This document shows positions 17,986 to 27,009 of a stretch of DNA of 47,542 nucleotides, one piece after another. Within the stretch, counting starts at the first letter, position 1; every line of letters begins with the position of its first letter. The stretch comes from an uncultured Pseudomonadota bacterium (GTDB lineage Bacteria > Pseudomonadota > Gammaproteobacteria > Enterobacterales > Succinivibrionaceae). The notes below the pieces were generated by a model, which saw only the letters and a program-made list of their open reading frames with translations, made no database searches and was not told where the DNA came from. The stretch spans positions 1-47,542 of the forward strand of contig ONIT01000006.1 in the NCBI GenBank assembly GCA_900317945.1, read 5' to 3'. A program made the translations under genes and the position numbers.

Positions 17986-19098
17986 ATGCGTATTCTTGCA
18001 GATGAGAACATCCCCTATTCAGAGGAAATCTTCGGAAAGTTCGGCGATCTCGTGAGGGCTGACGGCCGGCATATGCCGGAGAGCGAGCTCATGGAGGCGG
18101 ACGCGCTCATCATCAGATCGATTACCAGAGTGGACAGCGCTCTCCTTGACCGCGCGCCGAAGCTCCGCTTTGTCGGCACCTGCACCATCGGGACCGACCA
18201 CGTCGACATCGGGGAGCTCCGGCGCCGCGGCATCGGCTTCTCGTCAGCACCCGGCTGCAACAGGATAAGCGTAGGTGAGTACATCATGTCGGTGCTTGCC
18301 GTCCTTTCCATGAGGCTCCGGAGGCCGCTCCGCGGCATGACGCTCGGCATCGTGGGCGGCGGCAACACCGGATCCGCGGTATATGACAAGGCAAAGGCCA
18401 TCGGTATGGAGCCCGTAATCTGCGATCCGCCGCTCTCCTCGCGCAATGACGGGCGGAAATACGTTTCCTTTGACGAGGCGCTCTCCATGGACGCGGTTAC
18501 CTTCCATGTCCCGCTTATCCGCGAGGGGGAGCTCCGGACCTACCATATGCTTGAGGGTGAGAGGCTCATGGGCCTTGAGAAGGGGAAGATCCTCATAAAC
18601 GCGAGCAGGGGAGCGGTAATCCCTGCGGAGGAGCTTATCGAGAAGCAGTGCAGCGGCTCGCCCCTCCACCTGGTGCTCGACACCTGGGAGAACGAGCCTG
18701 CCGTAAGCCGTGAGCTCGCGGGGTTCTGCGATCTCACCACTCCCCACATCGCCGGCTACTCGCTTGACGGCAAGGCCCGCGGCACGGAGATGATCGGACA
18801 GGCGTTCATGAAGTTCTTCGGCATAGAGGGAGACGCGCCGAAGGCGCCTCTTCCGGAGCCTGCCTTCTCCCATATAACGCTCGGGCGCGCTCCTGATGAG
18901 AGCGACTGGCTCCGCCTGATGCTCCTTGTCTATGATGTCCGCCGCGACAGCGACAGGTTCATGCGCGAGTACACCGGCGGCGCGTCCTTTGACATTATGA
19001 GAAAGACCTATCTTGAGAGGCGCGAGTGGAGCTCACTTCGCGTCAGCCCGTTCAGTGAGACAGCGAAGGCGCTTGGCTTCGCCTGCAGTGAGGATTAA
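17986..19098 (+). CDS. pdxB: erythronate-4-phosphate dehydrogenase PdxB
   Basis: An NAD-dependent 2-hydroxyacid dehydrogenase for the second step of DXP-dependent pyridoxal phosphate synthesis, acting on 4-phospho-erythronate. The 370-residue protein starts MRILADENIPY, typical of PdxB. It has the GTCTIGTDHVD substrate loop, the GIVGGGNTGSAV nucleotide fold and the catalytic triad Arg208 (NASRGAV), Glu235 (DTWENEP) and His254 (TTPHIAG). A C-terminal dimerisation domain completes it. A GAGGAGG-type site precedes the ATG. usg starts 4 bases after the stop, the same order as in E. coli. Confidence 0.95.
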   Translation: MRILADENIPYSEEIFGKFGDLVRADGRHMPESELMEADALIIRSITRVDSALLDRAPKLRFVGTCTIGTDHVDIGELRRRGIGFSSAPGCNRISVGEYIMSVLAVLSMRLRRPLRGMTLGIVGGGNTGSAVYDKAKAIGMEPVICDPPLSSRNDGRKYVSFDEALSMDAVTFHVPLIREGELRTYHMLEGERLMGLEKGKILINASRGAVIPAEELIEKQCSGSPLHLVLDTWENEPAVSRELAGFCDLTTPHIAGYSLDGKARGTEMIGQAFMKFFGIEGDAPKAPLPEPAFSHITLGRAPDESDWLRLMLLVYDVRRDSDRFMREYTGGASFDIMRKTYLERREWSSLRVSPFSETAKALGFACSED

Positions 19099-19102
19099 TA
19101 AA

Positions 19103-20101
19103 GTGGCAGAGAAATACAACGTTGCGGTAATCGGTACAGACACCTCGGCAGGCAGGATTTTCCTGGATATCCTGGGAAAGAGCTCCTTCCCCATCGAGAA
19201 CCTTTTCCCGGTGGTCTCCGCGACTGAGGACGAGTACGACGCAGTCAGGTTCCGCGAGAAGACCCGCATGGTTGAGGAAATCGCCGACTTTGACTTCTCG
19301 CAGGTGAAGTTCGCGTTCTTCATGACCGACCAGACCGTCGTCAGGCAGTTCGCCCCGAAGGCCATGAAGCAGGGCGCGCTCGTAATCGACAACTCCGGGC
19401 TCTATGATGACGACAACGACTATCCGCTCATCGTCCCGGAGATCAACGGCAGCGAGCTTGATCTCGAGGATAAGCTCTGGGCGAGCCCCAACAGCGTTGC
19501 TATCGAGGTCTCTCTCGTACTCTCCGAGCTGATGAAGGAGTTCGGCGCGGTGAGGGCGGACGCGGTCTCCCTGGAGGCGGTCTCCTCGGACGGCCAGGTG
19601 GGGCTCAATGAGCTCGTGAGGCAGTCCGCCTCGCTCCTCAACGGAGTGCCCTCTGAGTCGCGCCATTTCCGCGGGCAGGTGGCGTTCAACGTGATTTCCG
19701 AGATCGGGGATCGGGCTGACGGCGGCAGGACTGAGCATGAGAGGCTCGTCATCCGCCAGACTGAGGCGCTGCTCCCCGATCTGGAGGACAAGTTCAGCAT
19801 CTACAGCCTCCGCGTGCCGGTATTCTACGGGCATTCGGTCGTCCTCACCTACACTCCGGAGAAGAAGACCTCAGTTTCTGAGATCGAGAAGGTCCTCTCC
19901 GGCTCACAGGTCCTGAAGTATGAGCAGGAGGAGCTCGTAACCCCGGCGTCGCACGGCGTGTCGCGCGAGATGCCTTTTGTGTCCAGGGTCGTCTCTAACG
20001 GGGACTCCTACACGATGTTCATCGTGATGGACAATACCATGAAGGGCGAGGCGCTCAACTGCCTGCAGATTGGGGAGGCGCTCACAAAGCTCCTTTCCTG
20101 A
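19103..20101 (+). CDS. usg: Usg, aspartate-semialdehyde dehydrogenase-like protein
   Basis: The 332-residue protein has the fold of aspartate-semialdehyde dehydrogenase, with an N-terminal NADP domain (AVIGTDTSAGRIFLDIL) and a C-terminal dimerisation domain. The place of the catalytic Cys in the family motif NPNC reads SPNS, with Ser131, so the enzyme activity is probably lost. This is typical of Usg, whose role is unknown. The start is the GTG at 19103: it follows AGGA at 19091-19094 and gives the MAEKYNVAVIG N-terminus. It lies 4 bases after pdxB and is closed by a strong terminator before fimV. Confidence 0.88.
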   Translation: MAEKYNVAVIGTDTSAGRIFLDILGKSSFPIENLFPVVSATEDEYDAVRFREKTRMVEEIADFDFSQVKFAFFMTDQTVVRQFAPKAMKQGALVIDNSGLYDDDNDYPLIVPEINGSELDLEDKLWASPNSVAIEVSLVLSELMKEFGAVRADAVSLEAVSSDGQVGLNELVRQSASLLNGVPSESRHFRGQVAFNVISEIGDRADGGRTEHERLVIRQTEALLPDLEDKFSIYSLRVPVFYGHSVVLTYTPEKKTSVSEIEKVLSGSQVLKYEQEELVTPASHGVSREMPFVSRVVSNGDSYTMFIVMDNTMKGEALNCLQIGEALTKLLS

Positions 20102-20123
20102 TGAGCCCCCGGGCGCCCCGTTA

Positions 20124-20132
20124 TGCTAAAAT
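20124..20132 (+). promoter_or_regulatory. candidate extended -10 element before fimV
   Basis: TGCTAAAAT, identical to the element in front of glgP, lies 4 bases before the usg terminator stem. A transcript from here would start inside the hairpin and so escape termination. It could supply fimV. Confidence 0.35.
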
Positions 20133-20135
20133 CGC

Positions 20136-20162
20136 AAGGATGGCTCAGTGCCATCCTTTTTT
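20136..20162 (+). terminator. intrinsic terminator of usg
   Basis: AAGGATGGC-TCAGT-GCCATCCTT stem followed by TTTT, 35 bases after the usg stop. Confidence 0.88.
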
Positions 20163-20206
20163 ATTGTTGACTTTTGCGCTGTTTTCAAACATGTCAGGTT
20201 ACCGCT

Positions 20207-22201
20207 ATGCCCCGTAAAATTCTGCTTTCGATCGGCCTCGCTGCAATATGCGCCTCATTTCAGTCGTCTGCCTCGGAAGATTACTACTCTGTTGAGATCA
20301 AGGGGCCTGACGGGGTCAGCGTTCCTTCAGTAACGGGATCCCACCGTCCCATACAGCCGAAGGTCAACGTGGTGCAGAGGAAGGTCGATCCCAAGAAGGA
20401 GATGGTGAGGGGCTATGCGCCGGTTCCGGGATCAGACAGCGCATTCTCAAGCTTCAAGTACCCGAAGGGCGTTGACGCGGAAGCCTCCGCAGGCACCGCC
20501 GAGGTTAAGAAGGGCGAGCTCTTCTGGACCTTTGCCTCAAGGACTCTGGACAAGTCATCAGGCGCCAATATCAACCAGCAGCTCGCCGCTATATTCAGGA
20601 AGAACATAAAGTGCTTCCCTGACGGGCGCTACACCATTTCAGAGAGCAGCGAGTGCCGCACGCTCGCGCTTCCCACCAAAGAGCAGGCGCTTGCCGAGAA
20701 CAGCGCCGACGCTGCAAGAATGCTGCACAACAACGGCATTACCAAGAAGGAATGGGACAGCGTTGTCTCCCAGATCGGAACGGCGAAGAGCGATCTTGCC
20801 GCGAAGGAGGATGCCGTAAAGAAGGCCGAGGCCGAGAAGGCGGCAGCCGAAAAGGCCGCGAAGGCCGAGGCTGAGAAGGAGAAGGTCTCTGACGCCGAGC
20901 TTACCCTCAGATCACCTAACGGCAAGCCTGCCGTCATCGTGAAGGACGGCAAGCTCACCGAGGAGGCGGTTGACGAGGGCGTGAGCTCCCTTGCTGACGG
21001 CAGCCCGAAGATCGTGTCTGACTCGGCTGCGGCTCCTGCCCCTGTTTCGGGAAGCGGATCTGCCTCCGCTGATGACGGCGTCGAGCTCACATCTGACGGA
21101 AAGATGATCAAGGAGGTTGACGGCACCAAGGTCATCTATGACGGCAACACTATAACTGCTGTCGGCAACGGCGGCGGGAATGAAAGCGCCTCAGCGGGGA
21201 GCGCTCCTGCTCCCGCGCAGCCATCCTCAGTGCAGGCAGGGAGCTCTGAGGCAGTTCCAGGCGCCGTTGCGGGCTCCAGGATTGTCATGCGCCCGAACGA
21301 GGCTCCGGTCGTAACGAACAGCGACGGCTCATCGTCGGTATCGGCAGGCGGGGCGGCTGCTCCTTCTGCCGCATCCTCCGGCGAGATCAAGGATCTCAAG
21401 GCCTCGATTGAGGCTCTGAGGGCCGACAACCAGGCGCTCCGCAAGGAGCTCAAGCAGACGCTCAGCGCTCTCTCCGAGAAGCTCGACAGCGGAATCGCCG
21501 AGGACGGCTCGCAGCCCTCCGGCGAGCGCGGCGGCTTCTCCACTGCCTTCACCGCGGTGTTCAGCATCCTCCTGGCGCTCCTCTGCTGCGTGCTCGGGTT
21601 CTTCATCTACAAGTCCCGCCGCACTGCAAGGATTGTCCATCAGGCCGAGGCCGAGGATGACATGCTGGTCGACAGCGATGACAACTTCGATCACCTGATG
21701 ACCCAGGGCATGGTGCCTGACGCTGCCGCCGCGGGCGGCGCCGCTCCCCAGGCTGACAAGGGCAAGAAGGGCGTTGACGGCACGGTCATGAGCGGCGAGG
21801 AGCAGCCCGCTCCTGTCGTCGGAGACACCGTGGGCTCGGCTGACGCACCGGTGAAGCCGGTGGAGACCACCGCCCCTGAAGCGCCGCAGGCGGGCGAGGC
21901 ATCAGACTCCGGAGCTGCGTTTGAGCCGCTTGACGAGTCTGACTTCCTCAAGGAGAACGGCGATGGCGGCGCTCCGGCGGCTGAGGCTGCGGAGAGCTCT
22001 GCTGCCGCTGCCGGCGTTGACGAGGCCTATGTCGAGCAGCAGCTTAAGCTTGCCGACGCCTACCTCAAGCTGAACAACGATGACGACGCGAAGAAGGTCA
22101 TCAGCGATCTCCTGAGTACTGCTGACGGCGCTGCCGCTGACCGGATCAGGCAGATGGCTGAGGCCGCGGGGCTCGGGAGCCTCCTTGGGGAAAAGTCCTG
22201 A
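20207..22201 (+). CDS. fimV: FimV-like cell-pole/pilus-associated membrane protein
   Basis: The 664-residue protein has a signal peptide (MPRKILLSIGLAAICASF, cut near Ser/Ala), then a periplasmic region. The segment with GELFWTFASRTL and INQQLAAIFRKN matches the conserved FimV N-terminal region. A long low-complexity stretch rich in Ala, Glu, Lys and Ser comes next. One transmembrane helix spans about 447-468. An acidic cytoplasmic part ends in the FimV C-terminal TPR-like domain (YVEQQLKLADAYLKLNNDDD). No clear LysM domain was seen. In Pseudomonas, FimV lies between asd and truA and is needed for type IV pilus function. Here it sits between usg and truA. The start at 20207 gives the signal peptide; an upstream ATG or GTG is less likely. 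Confidence 0.88.
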   Translation: MPRKILLSIGLAAICASFQSSASEDYYSVEIKGPDGVSVPSVTGSHRPIQPKVNVVQRKVDPKKEMVRGYAPVPGSDSAFSSFKYPKGVDAEASAGTAEVKKGELFWTFASRTLDKSSGANINQQLAAIFRKNIKCFPDGRYTISESSECRTLALPTKEQALAENSADAARMLHNNGITKKEWDSVVSQIGTAKSDLAAKEDAVKKAEAEKAAAEKAAKAEAEKEKVSDAELTLRSPNGKPAVIVKDGKLTEEAVDEGVSSLADGSPKIVSDSAAAPAPVSGSGSASADDGVELTSDGKMIKEVDGTKVIYDGNTITAVGNGGGNESASAGSAPAPAQPSSVQAGSSEAVPGAVAGSRIVMRPNEAPVVTNSDGSSSVSAGGAAAPSAASSGEIKDLKASIEALRADNQALRKELKQTLSALSEKLDSGIAEDGSQPSGERGGFSTAFTAVFSILLALLCCVLGFFIYKSRRTARIVHQAEAEDDMLVDSDDNFDHLMTQGMVPDAAAAGGAAPQADKGKKGVDGTVMSGEEQPAPVVGDTVGSADAPVKPVETTAPEAPQAGEASDSGAAFEPLDESDFLKENGDGGAPAAEAAESSAAAAGVDEAYVEQQLKLADAYLKLNNDDDAKKVISDLLSTADGAAADRIRQMAEAAGLGSLLGEKS

Positions 22202-22241
22202 TGCTCCCTGAGAACCTCTCAATCCGCATGGGAGGGCGCCA

Positions 22242-23036
22242 ATGAGAGTCGCCCTCGGCATAAGCTACTCAGGAGCCCGCTACAGCGGCTTCCAGAGGCA
22301 GAACGACGCTCCTTCCGTGCAGGAGGAGCTCGAGAAGGTCCTCTCGAGGATTGCTGACGAGAAGATTGAGATTTTCTGCGCCGGCAGGACTGACGCCGGC
22401 GTCAGCGCCTTCGGGCAGGTCATTCATTTCGACACCGCGAAAAAGCGCAGGGACACTGCCTGGACGATGGGAGTGAACGTCTTTCTGCCTCCCGACATCT
22501 CGGTTGACTGGTGCCGGGCTGTGCCTGACGACTTCCATTCAAGGTTCTCGGCGCTCTCCAGGACCTACCGCTATGTAATCCTCAACCGGCCGCTCCGCTC
22601 GGCGCTCTTCCCCGAGGGGATCACCCATTTCCATTTCCATCTCGACGAGCGCCTGATGGAGGAGGGAGGGCAGTATCTCCTGGGGGAGAACGACTTCACC
22701 TCATTCAGATCCTCGGAGTGCCAGTCAAGGACGCCCTGGCGCAATGTAGAACGTCTCACCGTGAGGCGCCAGGGCGATTTTGTCATTGTTGAAATAAGGG
22801 CCAACGCCTTCCTCCACCACATGGTGAGGAATATCGTTGGCTCGCTGTTCCTTGTCGGGATGGGGCGGAAGAAGCCGGAGTGGATAAGGGAGCTCCTCCT
22901 CGCGAAGGACCGCACGCTTGCCGGGATGAACGCACCTCCGAACGGGCTCTACCTCGCGGGCGTGGAGTATCCGGAGCAATATGGGCTCCCCGGAGTGGGC
23001 GACGGCCCGCTCTTCCTCAGCATGAGAGGCAGCTGA
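22242..23036 (+). CDS. truA: tRNA pseudouridine(38-40) synthase TruA
   Basis: TruA isomerises uridines 38-40 in the tRNA anticodon arm. The 264-residue protein has the catalytic Asp51 in AGRTDAGVSA, the FHSRFSALSRTYRY region and NAFLHHMVRNIVG near the C-terminus, all family signatures. GGAGGG before the ATG is a strong ribosome site. It follows fimV by 40 bases without a terminator. Its stop is only 3 bases from the end of the convergent topB, with no hairpin between them. Confidence 0.96.
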   Translation: MRVALGISYSGARYSGFQRQNDAPSVQEELEKVLSRIADEKIEIFCAGRTDAGVSAFGQVIHFDTAKKRRDTAWTMGVNVFLPPDISVDWCRAVPDDFHSRFSALSRTYRYVILNRPLRSALFPEGITHFHFHLDERLMEEGGQYLLGENDFTSFRSSECQSRTPWRNVERLTVRRQGDFVIVEIRANAFLHHMVRNIVGSLFLVGMGRKKPEWIRELLLAKDRTLAGMNAPPNGLYLAGVEYPEQYGLPGVGDGPLFLSMRGS

Positions 23037-23039
23037 GCC

Positions 23040-25256
23040 TTATTCGGACCCGATATTCCTCGTGCCGCGGCACTCCGGAAAATCCTGGCAGCCCCAGAAC
23101 TCTCCCCTGGCGGATTTCCGCCTCACCATGGGCTTTCCGCATTTGGGGCAGAGCGGCGCGCCGGCATCCGCCTCTGCCTTTTTCCGCCTGCCTGACGCCT
23201 TTGTCCTGCGTTTCCCCATGCGCGATTTCAGGAAATCAGCCGCGGCTGACTCCGCATCGCTCCCTGAAGGGGCGGCTCTTCTTCTTCTGATCCTGCGGGC
23301 TCCCGGGGACTTCGCTTTCCCTGATGCTGACGGTGAGACGCCGCCTCCGTCCTTAGAGAAGGCGGAAAGAGCTTTGTAAATCCTGCTCTCCGGGTTCATG
23401 ACGCCGCTCTTTTCCACCTCGCAGACATGCCTTACCCAGGCGCCGACCCTTTCAAGGAACGCTTCGTCTGTCGCACCGCCTCCGGCGATCTTCTCGAGCT
23501 CGGTCTCCCATATCGCGGTGAATCCCGGAGACTTGATCTGAAGCGGGAGCAGGTGCATCAGATCGCGCGCCTTGGGCGTTGAGAGGAGTGCCTTTCCATC
23601 CCTTACAAGGAAGTCCTTCCTAACCGCTCCGTCGATGATCTCGGCCCTGGTCGCCGGGGTGCCGAGCCCGGCGGTCTCATTGAGGATTTTCCTGAAGCTC
23701 TCCTCGCTCACGTATTTCGCGATATGCTCCATGGCATAGAGGAGCGTCGCCTCGGTGAAATGCGCCGGAGGCTCGGTCATCCGGTCAGAGATGACCGGAT
23801 CGTGCATCAGGACCTGCTCACCCTTCTGAAGCGGCGGGAGATCCGCGACGGTGTCCTCCGGCTCCTTTCCGGGCTCTCCCTCATCAGCCTTCCCGGAGGG
23901 GGCCTCTCCGGCGCTTTTTTTCTTCGGGTAGAGCGCTGTCCAGCCGTCCTTACGGAGCGTCTTCGAGGACGCCGTGAAGAGGTGCCCTCTGCAGTCTATG
24001 ACCGCCTTTGACTGCCGGTAGATTGCCGGCTCGCAGAACTGCGCGATGTAGGCCCTCGCTACGGCGTGGAAAATCTTCCGCTCGTCTGATGAGAGTGCGG
24101 CGATGTCCTTTTTCTCGCCTGTCGGGATTATCGCGTGGTGGGCTGTAACCTTAGAGGTGTTCCAGGCCCGCGACTTAAGGACAGGATCCGCCTTTTCCGC
24201 CATTTCTCGGAAGTCATCGGACATGGCGGAGAGGCTCTGGAGGATCCCCGGCGCGTCCGTGAACTGGCTTGTCGGAATATATCTTGAGTCGGTCCTCGGG
24301 TAGCTCGTGAGGTGGTGCCGGTCGTAGAGGCTCTCTGCGATGTCGAGAGTTTTCTTGGAGGAGAAGCCGAAGGTCCTGGCCGCGTACTGCTGCAGCGAGT
24401 TGAGGTCAAAGGGGAGCGGCGGCGGGGCTTTTTTGTCGTCAGAGGAGTATTCCGTAACGGTTCCTTTCTGTCCGTCAGTCTCAGAGGCGGCCTTTTCGGC
24501 GTATTCCCGCTTCAGGCAGCGCCCGCTCTCATCGGATACTTCCTCCGGGACCTTCCAGAGCGCGCTGAAGCTCCCCTTTTCAGCATCGGCGGTCTCCCGG
24601 AGTGTGAAGTAGGGCACCGGGACAAAATTCTCAATCTCCTCGTCGCGCTTCACCACGAGCTCGACTGTCGGGGTGGTGACGCGCCCGATGTTGAGCACGC
24701 TCTTTATGCCGAACCTCCCCGCGAGCACCGTATAGAGCCGCGTGAGGTTGATGCCCACCAGCCAGTCAGCCCTGCTCCTCGCGAGGGCCGCGTGCCAGAG
24801 GCTCACGGTCTCGGAGCCGTCCACAATCGTGCTGAGGGCCTTCCTTATTGACCTGTCATCGAGCGCGCGGAGGCAGACTCTCCTCACCTCTCCCCTGAAT
24901 CCGGCCCTTTTGAGAAGGTTCCTTGCGATGGCCTCCCCCTCGCGGTCAAAGTCGGTCGCGATGAAGACGGTGTCAGCCTTTTTGATGAGCCCGGTTACCG
25001 TCCTGTACTGGGATGAGGTTTCCTTCTTGACGAGGTATTTGTAGGTCTCCGGGATGAAGGGGAGCGTGTCTGAGCTCCAGCGCCTGAGATCCGGGCTGTA
25101 GTCATCGGGCATGGCGAGCTCGAGGAGGTGCCCCATGCACCAGGTGACGACGTTCTCGCCTCCGTCGGTGAGCGCTCCGTCAGCGTGCTTCCTGCAGCCC
25201 AGGTTCCGCGCGAGATCGCGCCCCTGCGAGGGCTTTTCCGCTATGTAGAGATTCAT
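23040..25256 (-). CDS. topB: DNA topoisomerase III (TopB)
   Basis: This type IA topoisomerase decatenates DNA. The 738-residue protein begins MNLYIAEKPSQGRDLA, with the Toprim acidic motif FDREGEA at about 103-109. The active Tyr319 lies in LTSYPRTDSRYIP. A basic linker rich in Arg and Lys (about 655-700) leads to one C-terminal zinc ribbon, CPKC...CQDFPEC. E. coli TopB has 653 residues. The insert at about 455-490, rich in Glu, Gly and Lys, adds length. AAGGA precedes the start. It is the last gene of a three-gene minus-strand set with spacers of 18 and 12 bases. The duplicated zinc ribbon and linker are more like plasmid or mobile-element TopB proteins than E. coli TopB, but chromosomal copies exist. 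Confidence 0.93.
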   Translation of the reverse strand: MNLYIAEKPSQGRDLARNLGCRKHADGALTDGGENVVTWCMGHLLELAMPDDYSPDLRRWSSDTLPFIPETYKYLVKKETSSQYRTVTGLIKKADTVFIATDFDREGEAIARNLLKRAGFRGEVRRVCLRALDDRSIRKALSTIVDGSETVSLWHAALARSRADWLVGINLTRLYTVLAGRFGIKSVLNIGRVTTPTVELVVKRDEEIENFVPVPYFTLRETADAEKGSFSALWKVPEEVSDESGRCLKREYAEKAASETDGQKGTVTEYSSDDKKAPPPLPFDLNSLQQYAARTFGFSSKKTLDIAESLYDRHHLTSYPRTDSRYIPTSQFTDAPGILQSLSAMSDDFREMAEKADPVLKSRAWNTSKVTAHHAIIPTGEKKDIAALSSDERKIFHAVARAYIAQFCEPAIYRQSKAVIDCRGHLFTASSKTLRKDGWTALYPKKKSAGEAPSGKADEGEPGKEPEDTVADLPPLQKGEQVLMHDPVISDRMTEPPAHFTEATLLYAMEHIAKYVSEESFRKILNETAGLGTPATRAEIIDGAVRKDFLVRDGKALLSTPKARDLMHLLPLQIKSPGFTAIWETELEKIAGGGATDEAFLERVGAWVRHVCEVEKSGVMNPESRIYKALSAFSKDGGGVSPSASGKAKSPGARRIRRRRAAPSGSDAESAAADFLKSRMGKRRTKASGRRKKAEADAGAPLCPKCGKPMVRRKSARGEFWGCQDFPECRGTRNIGSE

Positions 25257-25274
25257 AAAGGTCCTTTTCCCCTG

Positions 25275-26306
25275 TCAGGCCTCAGGAGGCTCTCCGCTGC
25301 CCGCATTTTTCCCTGCTGTGAGCTGCTCGTGCGAGGTGTTCCGATCCCAGAACACGCCGTCCCGGTAGCCCTGGATGGATCTGTCGCTCTCCGCCATCTC
25401 GAGCCTCTTCTCGGCCCAGACGCAGTACTGCGCGCTCTCCTCGATGCCGATGAAGTGGCGGCCGAGCTTCTTTGCGGTTACTGAGGTTGAGCCTGAGCCC
25501 AGGAAGGGATCAAGCACCAGATCGCCCGGATTGGAGCTCGCGAGAATCAGCTTAGCGAGGAGCTTTTCCGGCTTCTGCGTCGGATGGGCGGTGTTCTCCG
25601 GCATTGACCAGTAGGGAACCGAGATGTCGCTCCAGAAGTTCGAGGGGAAGGTGTTCCTGAACCTTCCCTCCTCTGTCTCCTCCCAGTCCTTGGGCTGCCC
25701 GTTTTCCCGGTAGGGGGCCAGGACGCGCCTCCTTACCTTCACCGCGTCAACGTTGAAGGTATAGCTGTCGGAGAGCGTGGCGAACCAGATGTCCTCCATT
25801 CCGCTCTTCCAGTTCCTCATGGCGCCGCGCCCCTTCTCCCTCTGCCAGGTAATCCTGTTGCGTATGGTAAGGTGCCTCTCGAGGACCGGCACGATGTCAA
25901 TGCCGGACTTCCAGTCGCAGCAGACGTAGACGCTCCCGGTCCTCTTGAGGAGGGGGAGGGCGGCGCAGAGCCATTTCTCGGTGTATTCGGCATAGCCGCT
26001 GTGGGATTTGCTGCTGAACCTTTTGCCCGCGAACGATCGGGACTGGTTGTAGGGCGGATCGCAGATGAGCAGATCTACAGAGCCCCTGGGAAGGAGCGGC
26101 ATCACCTCAAGGCAGTCGCCGCTGATGGTCCGGTCGATGACGTCAGGAAGCGCCGCGCTGCCGCTTAGTGTCAGGCACCTCGCAAGGTACTGCTGGCCGT
26201 CCTCAATGGAGAGGTCGATGGTCTTGTTCCTCGCCGACCTCGCCCTCCTCCTGGGCGGCATGCCGGCACCTGAGGGGACGCTGCGGGCGCTCTCTGTCTC
26301 TTCCAT
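25275..26306 (-). CDS. orphan beta-class N4/N6 DNA methyltransferase
   Basis: The 343-residue protein has motif IV DPPYNQ (residues 83-88) before motif I DPFLGSGST (about 266-274), the permuted order of beta-class amino-methyltransferases. HPTQKPEKLL and ILASSNPGDLVLD match the region shared with E. coli YhdJ, which methylates adenine in ATGCAT. The target site here is unknown. DPPY fits N6-adenine or N4-cytosine methylation. The first 30 residues are Arg-rich and could be extra; Met16 is an alternative start. No restriction endonuclease is adjacent: topB lies on one side and a small hydrolase on the other. It probably acts as a regulatory or housekeeping methylase. Confidence 0.88.
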   Translation of the reverse strand: MEETESARSVPSGAGMPPRRRARSARNKTIDLSIEDGQQYLARCLTLSGSAALPDVIDRTISGDCLEVMPLLPRGSVDLLICDPPYNQSRSFAGKRFSSKSHSGYAEYTEKWLCAALPLLKRTGSVYVCCDWKSGIDIVPVLERHLTIRNRITWQREKGRGAMRNWKSGMEDIWFATLSDSYTFNVDAVKVRRRVLAPYRENGQPKDWEETEEGRFRNTFPSNFWSDISVPYWSMPENTAHPTQKPEKLLAKLILASSNPGDLVLDPFLGSGSTSVTAKKLGRHFIGIEESAQYCVWAEKRLEMAESDRSIQGYRDGVFWDRNTSHEQLTAGKNAGSGEPPEA

Positions 26307-26318
26307 GGCTGCCCCGCC

Positions 26319-26879
26319 TTAAATTCCTGAGGGCCCTTTCAGGTACTCCGAGGTCTTCTCCATGATCCCGGAGAGGATCTCAATATCCTGCAGGACGCTT
26401 CCGGTCTCAAGGGAGTGGTTCGCGTTCTCGGTTACGCAGAGGGGGATGCCCGCCTTATCGCAGCCTTCCGTCACCTCGCGGAGCGTCACCCAGCGGTCGG
26501 CCGTTCCGGTGAAGGCGATGCCGGGGTTTAAATGGAACCTGAAGGTCGCCGCGACCGGAGTGTAGTAGACGTTCCTCGTCATGAGGCCGTGCTTTTCGGC
26601 GTAGCCTGCGGCGACGACGGTCCCGATGCTTTTCGAGATGAAGAGGATGTCCTCGGCTCCTTTGAAGTCCGTGCCCTTAAGGATCTCCTCGGCCTGGGAG
26701 AGCGCGATGTCATAGGCGGCCTCCACGCTTTTGAGGGAGCTCTTCACGTCTTTGGGGAAGCCGGTGTAGTCCGAGCGGATTACCGTGTAGCCAAGGGATG
26801 ACGCGATCTTGCCGGAGTAATAGAGAAGAGGCCTGTCGTTGGTGTAGCCTATTCCCGGGAAAAGCACGCAGATTTTCAT
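26319..26879 (-). CDS. small alpha/beta-hydrolase-like protein
   Basis: The 186-residue protein starts MKICVLFPGIGYTND. The ATG at 26879 is preferred because GAGG stands 7 bases before it; a longer reading to 26921 lacks such a site. ISKSIGTVVAA resembles a nucleophile elbow (G/S-x-S-x-G) after a beta strand, and late His (ENANHSLE) and Asp (GTADRW) could complete a Ser-Asp-His triad. This suits a compact esterase or carboxylesterase-like hydrolase. The substrate is unknown. It is first in the minus-strand operon with the methyltransferase and topB, and divergent from accD with 166 bases between them. Confidence 0.65.
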   Translation of the reverse strand: MKICVLFPGIGYTNDRPLLYYSGKIASSLGYTVIRSDYTGFPKDVKSSLKSVEAAYDIALSQAEEILKGTDFKGAEDILFISKSIGTVVAAGYAEKHGLMTRNVYYTPVAATFRFHLNPGIAFTGTADRWVTLREVTEGCDKAGIPLCVTENANHSLETGSVLQDIEILSGIMEKTSEYLKGPSGI

Positions 26880-27009
26880 TTGATGCCTCGCACAAACGCC
26901 TGATCCACGTATTTTACCCAAAAGAACAGGCGCGTTATGCGAGGTGCCAGACAGAGCGCGGACGGCGCTGAATCAAGGATCAATCTCACGATTTTGGCCT
27001 TATGCCGTG

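Noticed and set aside
25275..26306. Restriction-modification system
   Set aside because: Only a methyltransferase is present; neither neighbour resembles an endonuclease.
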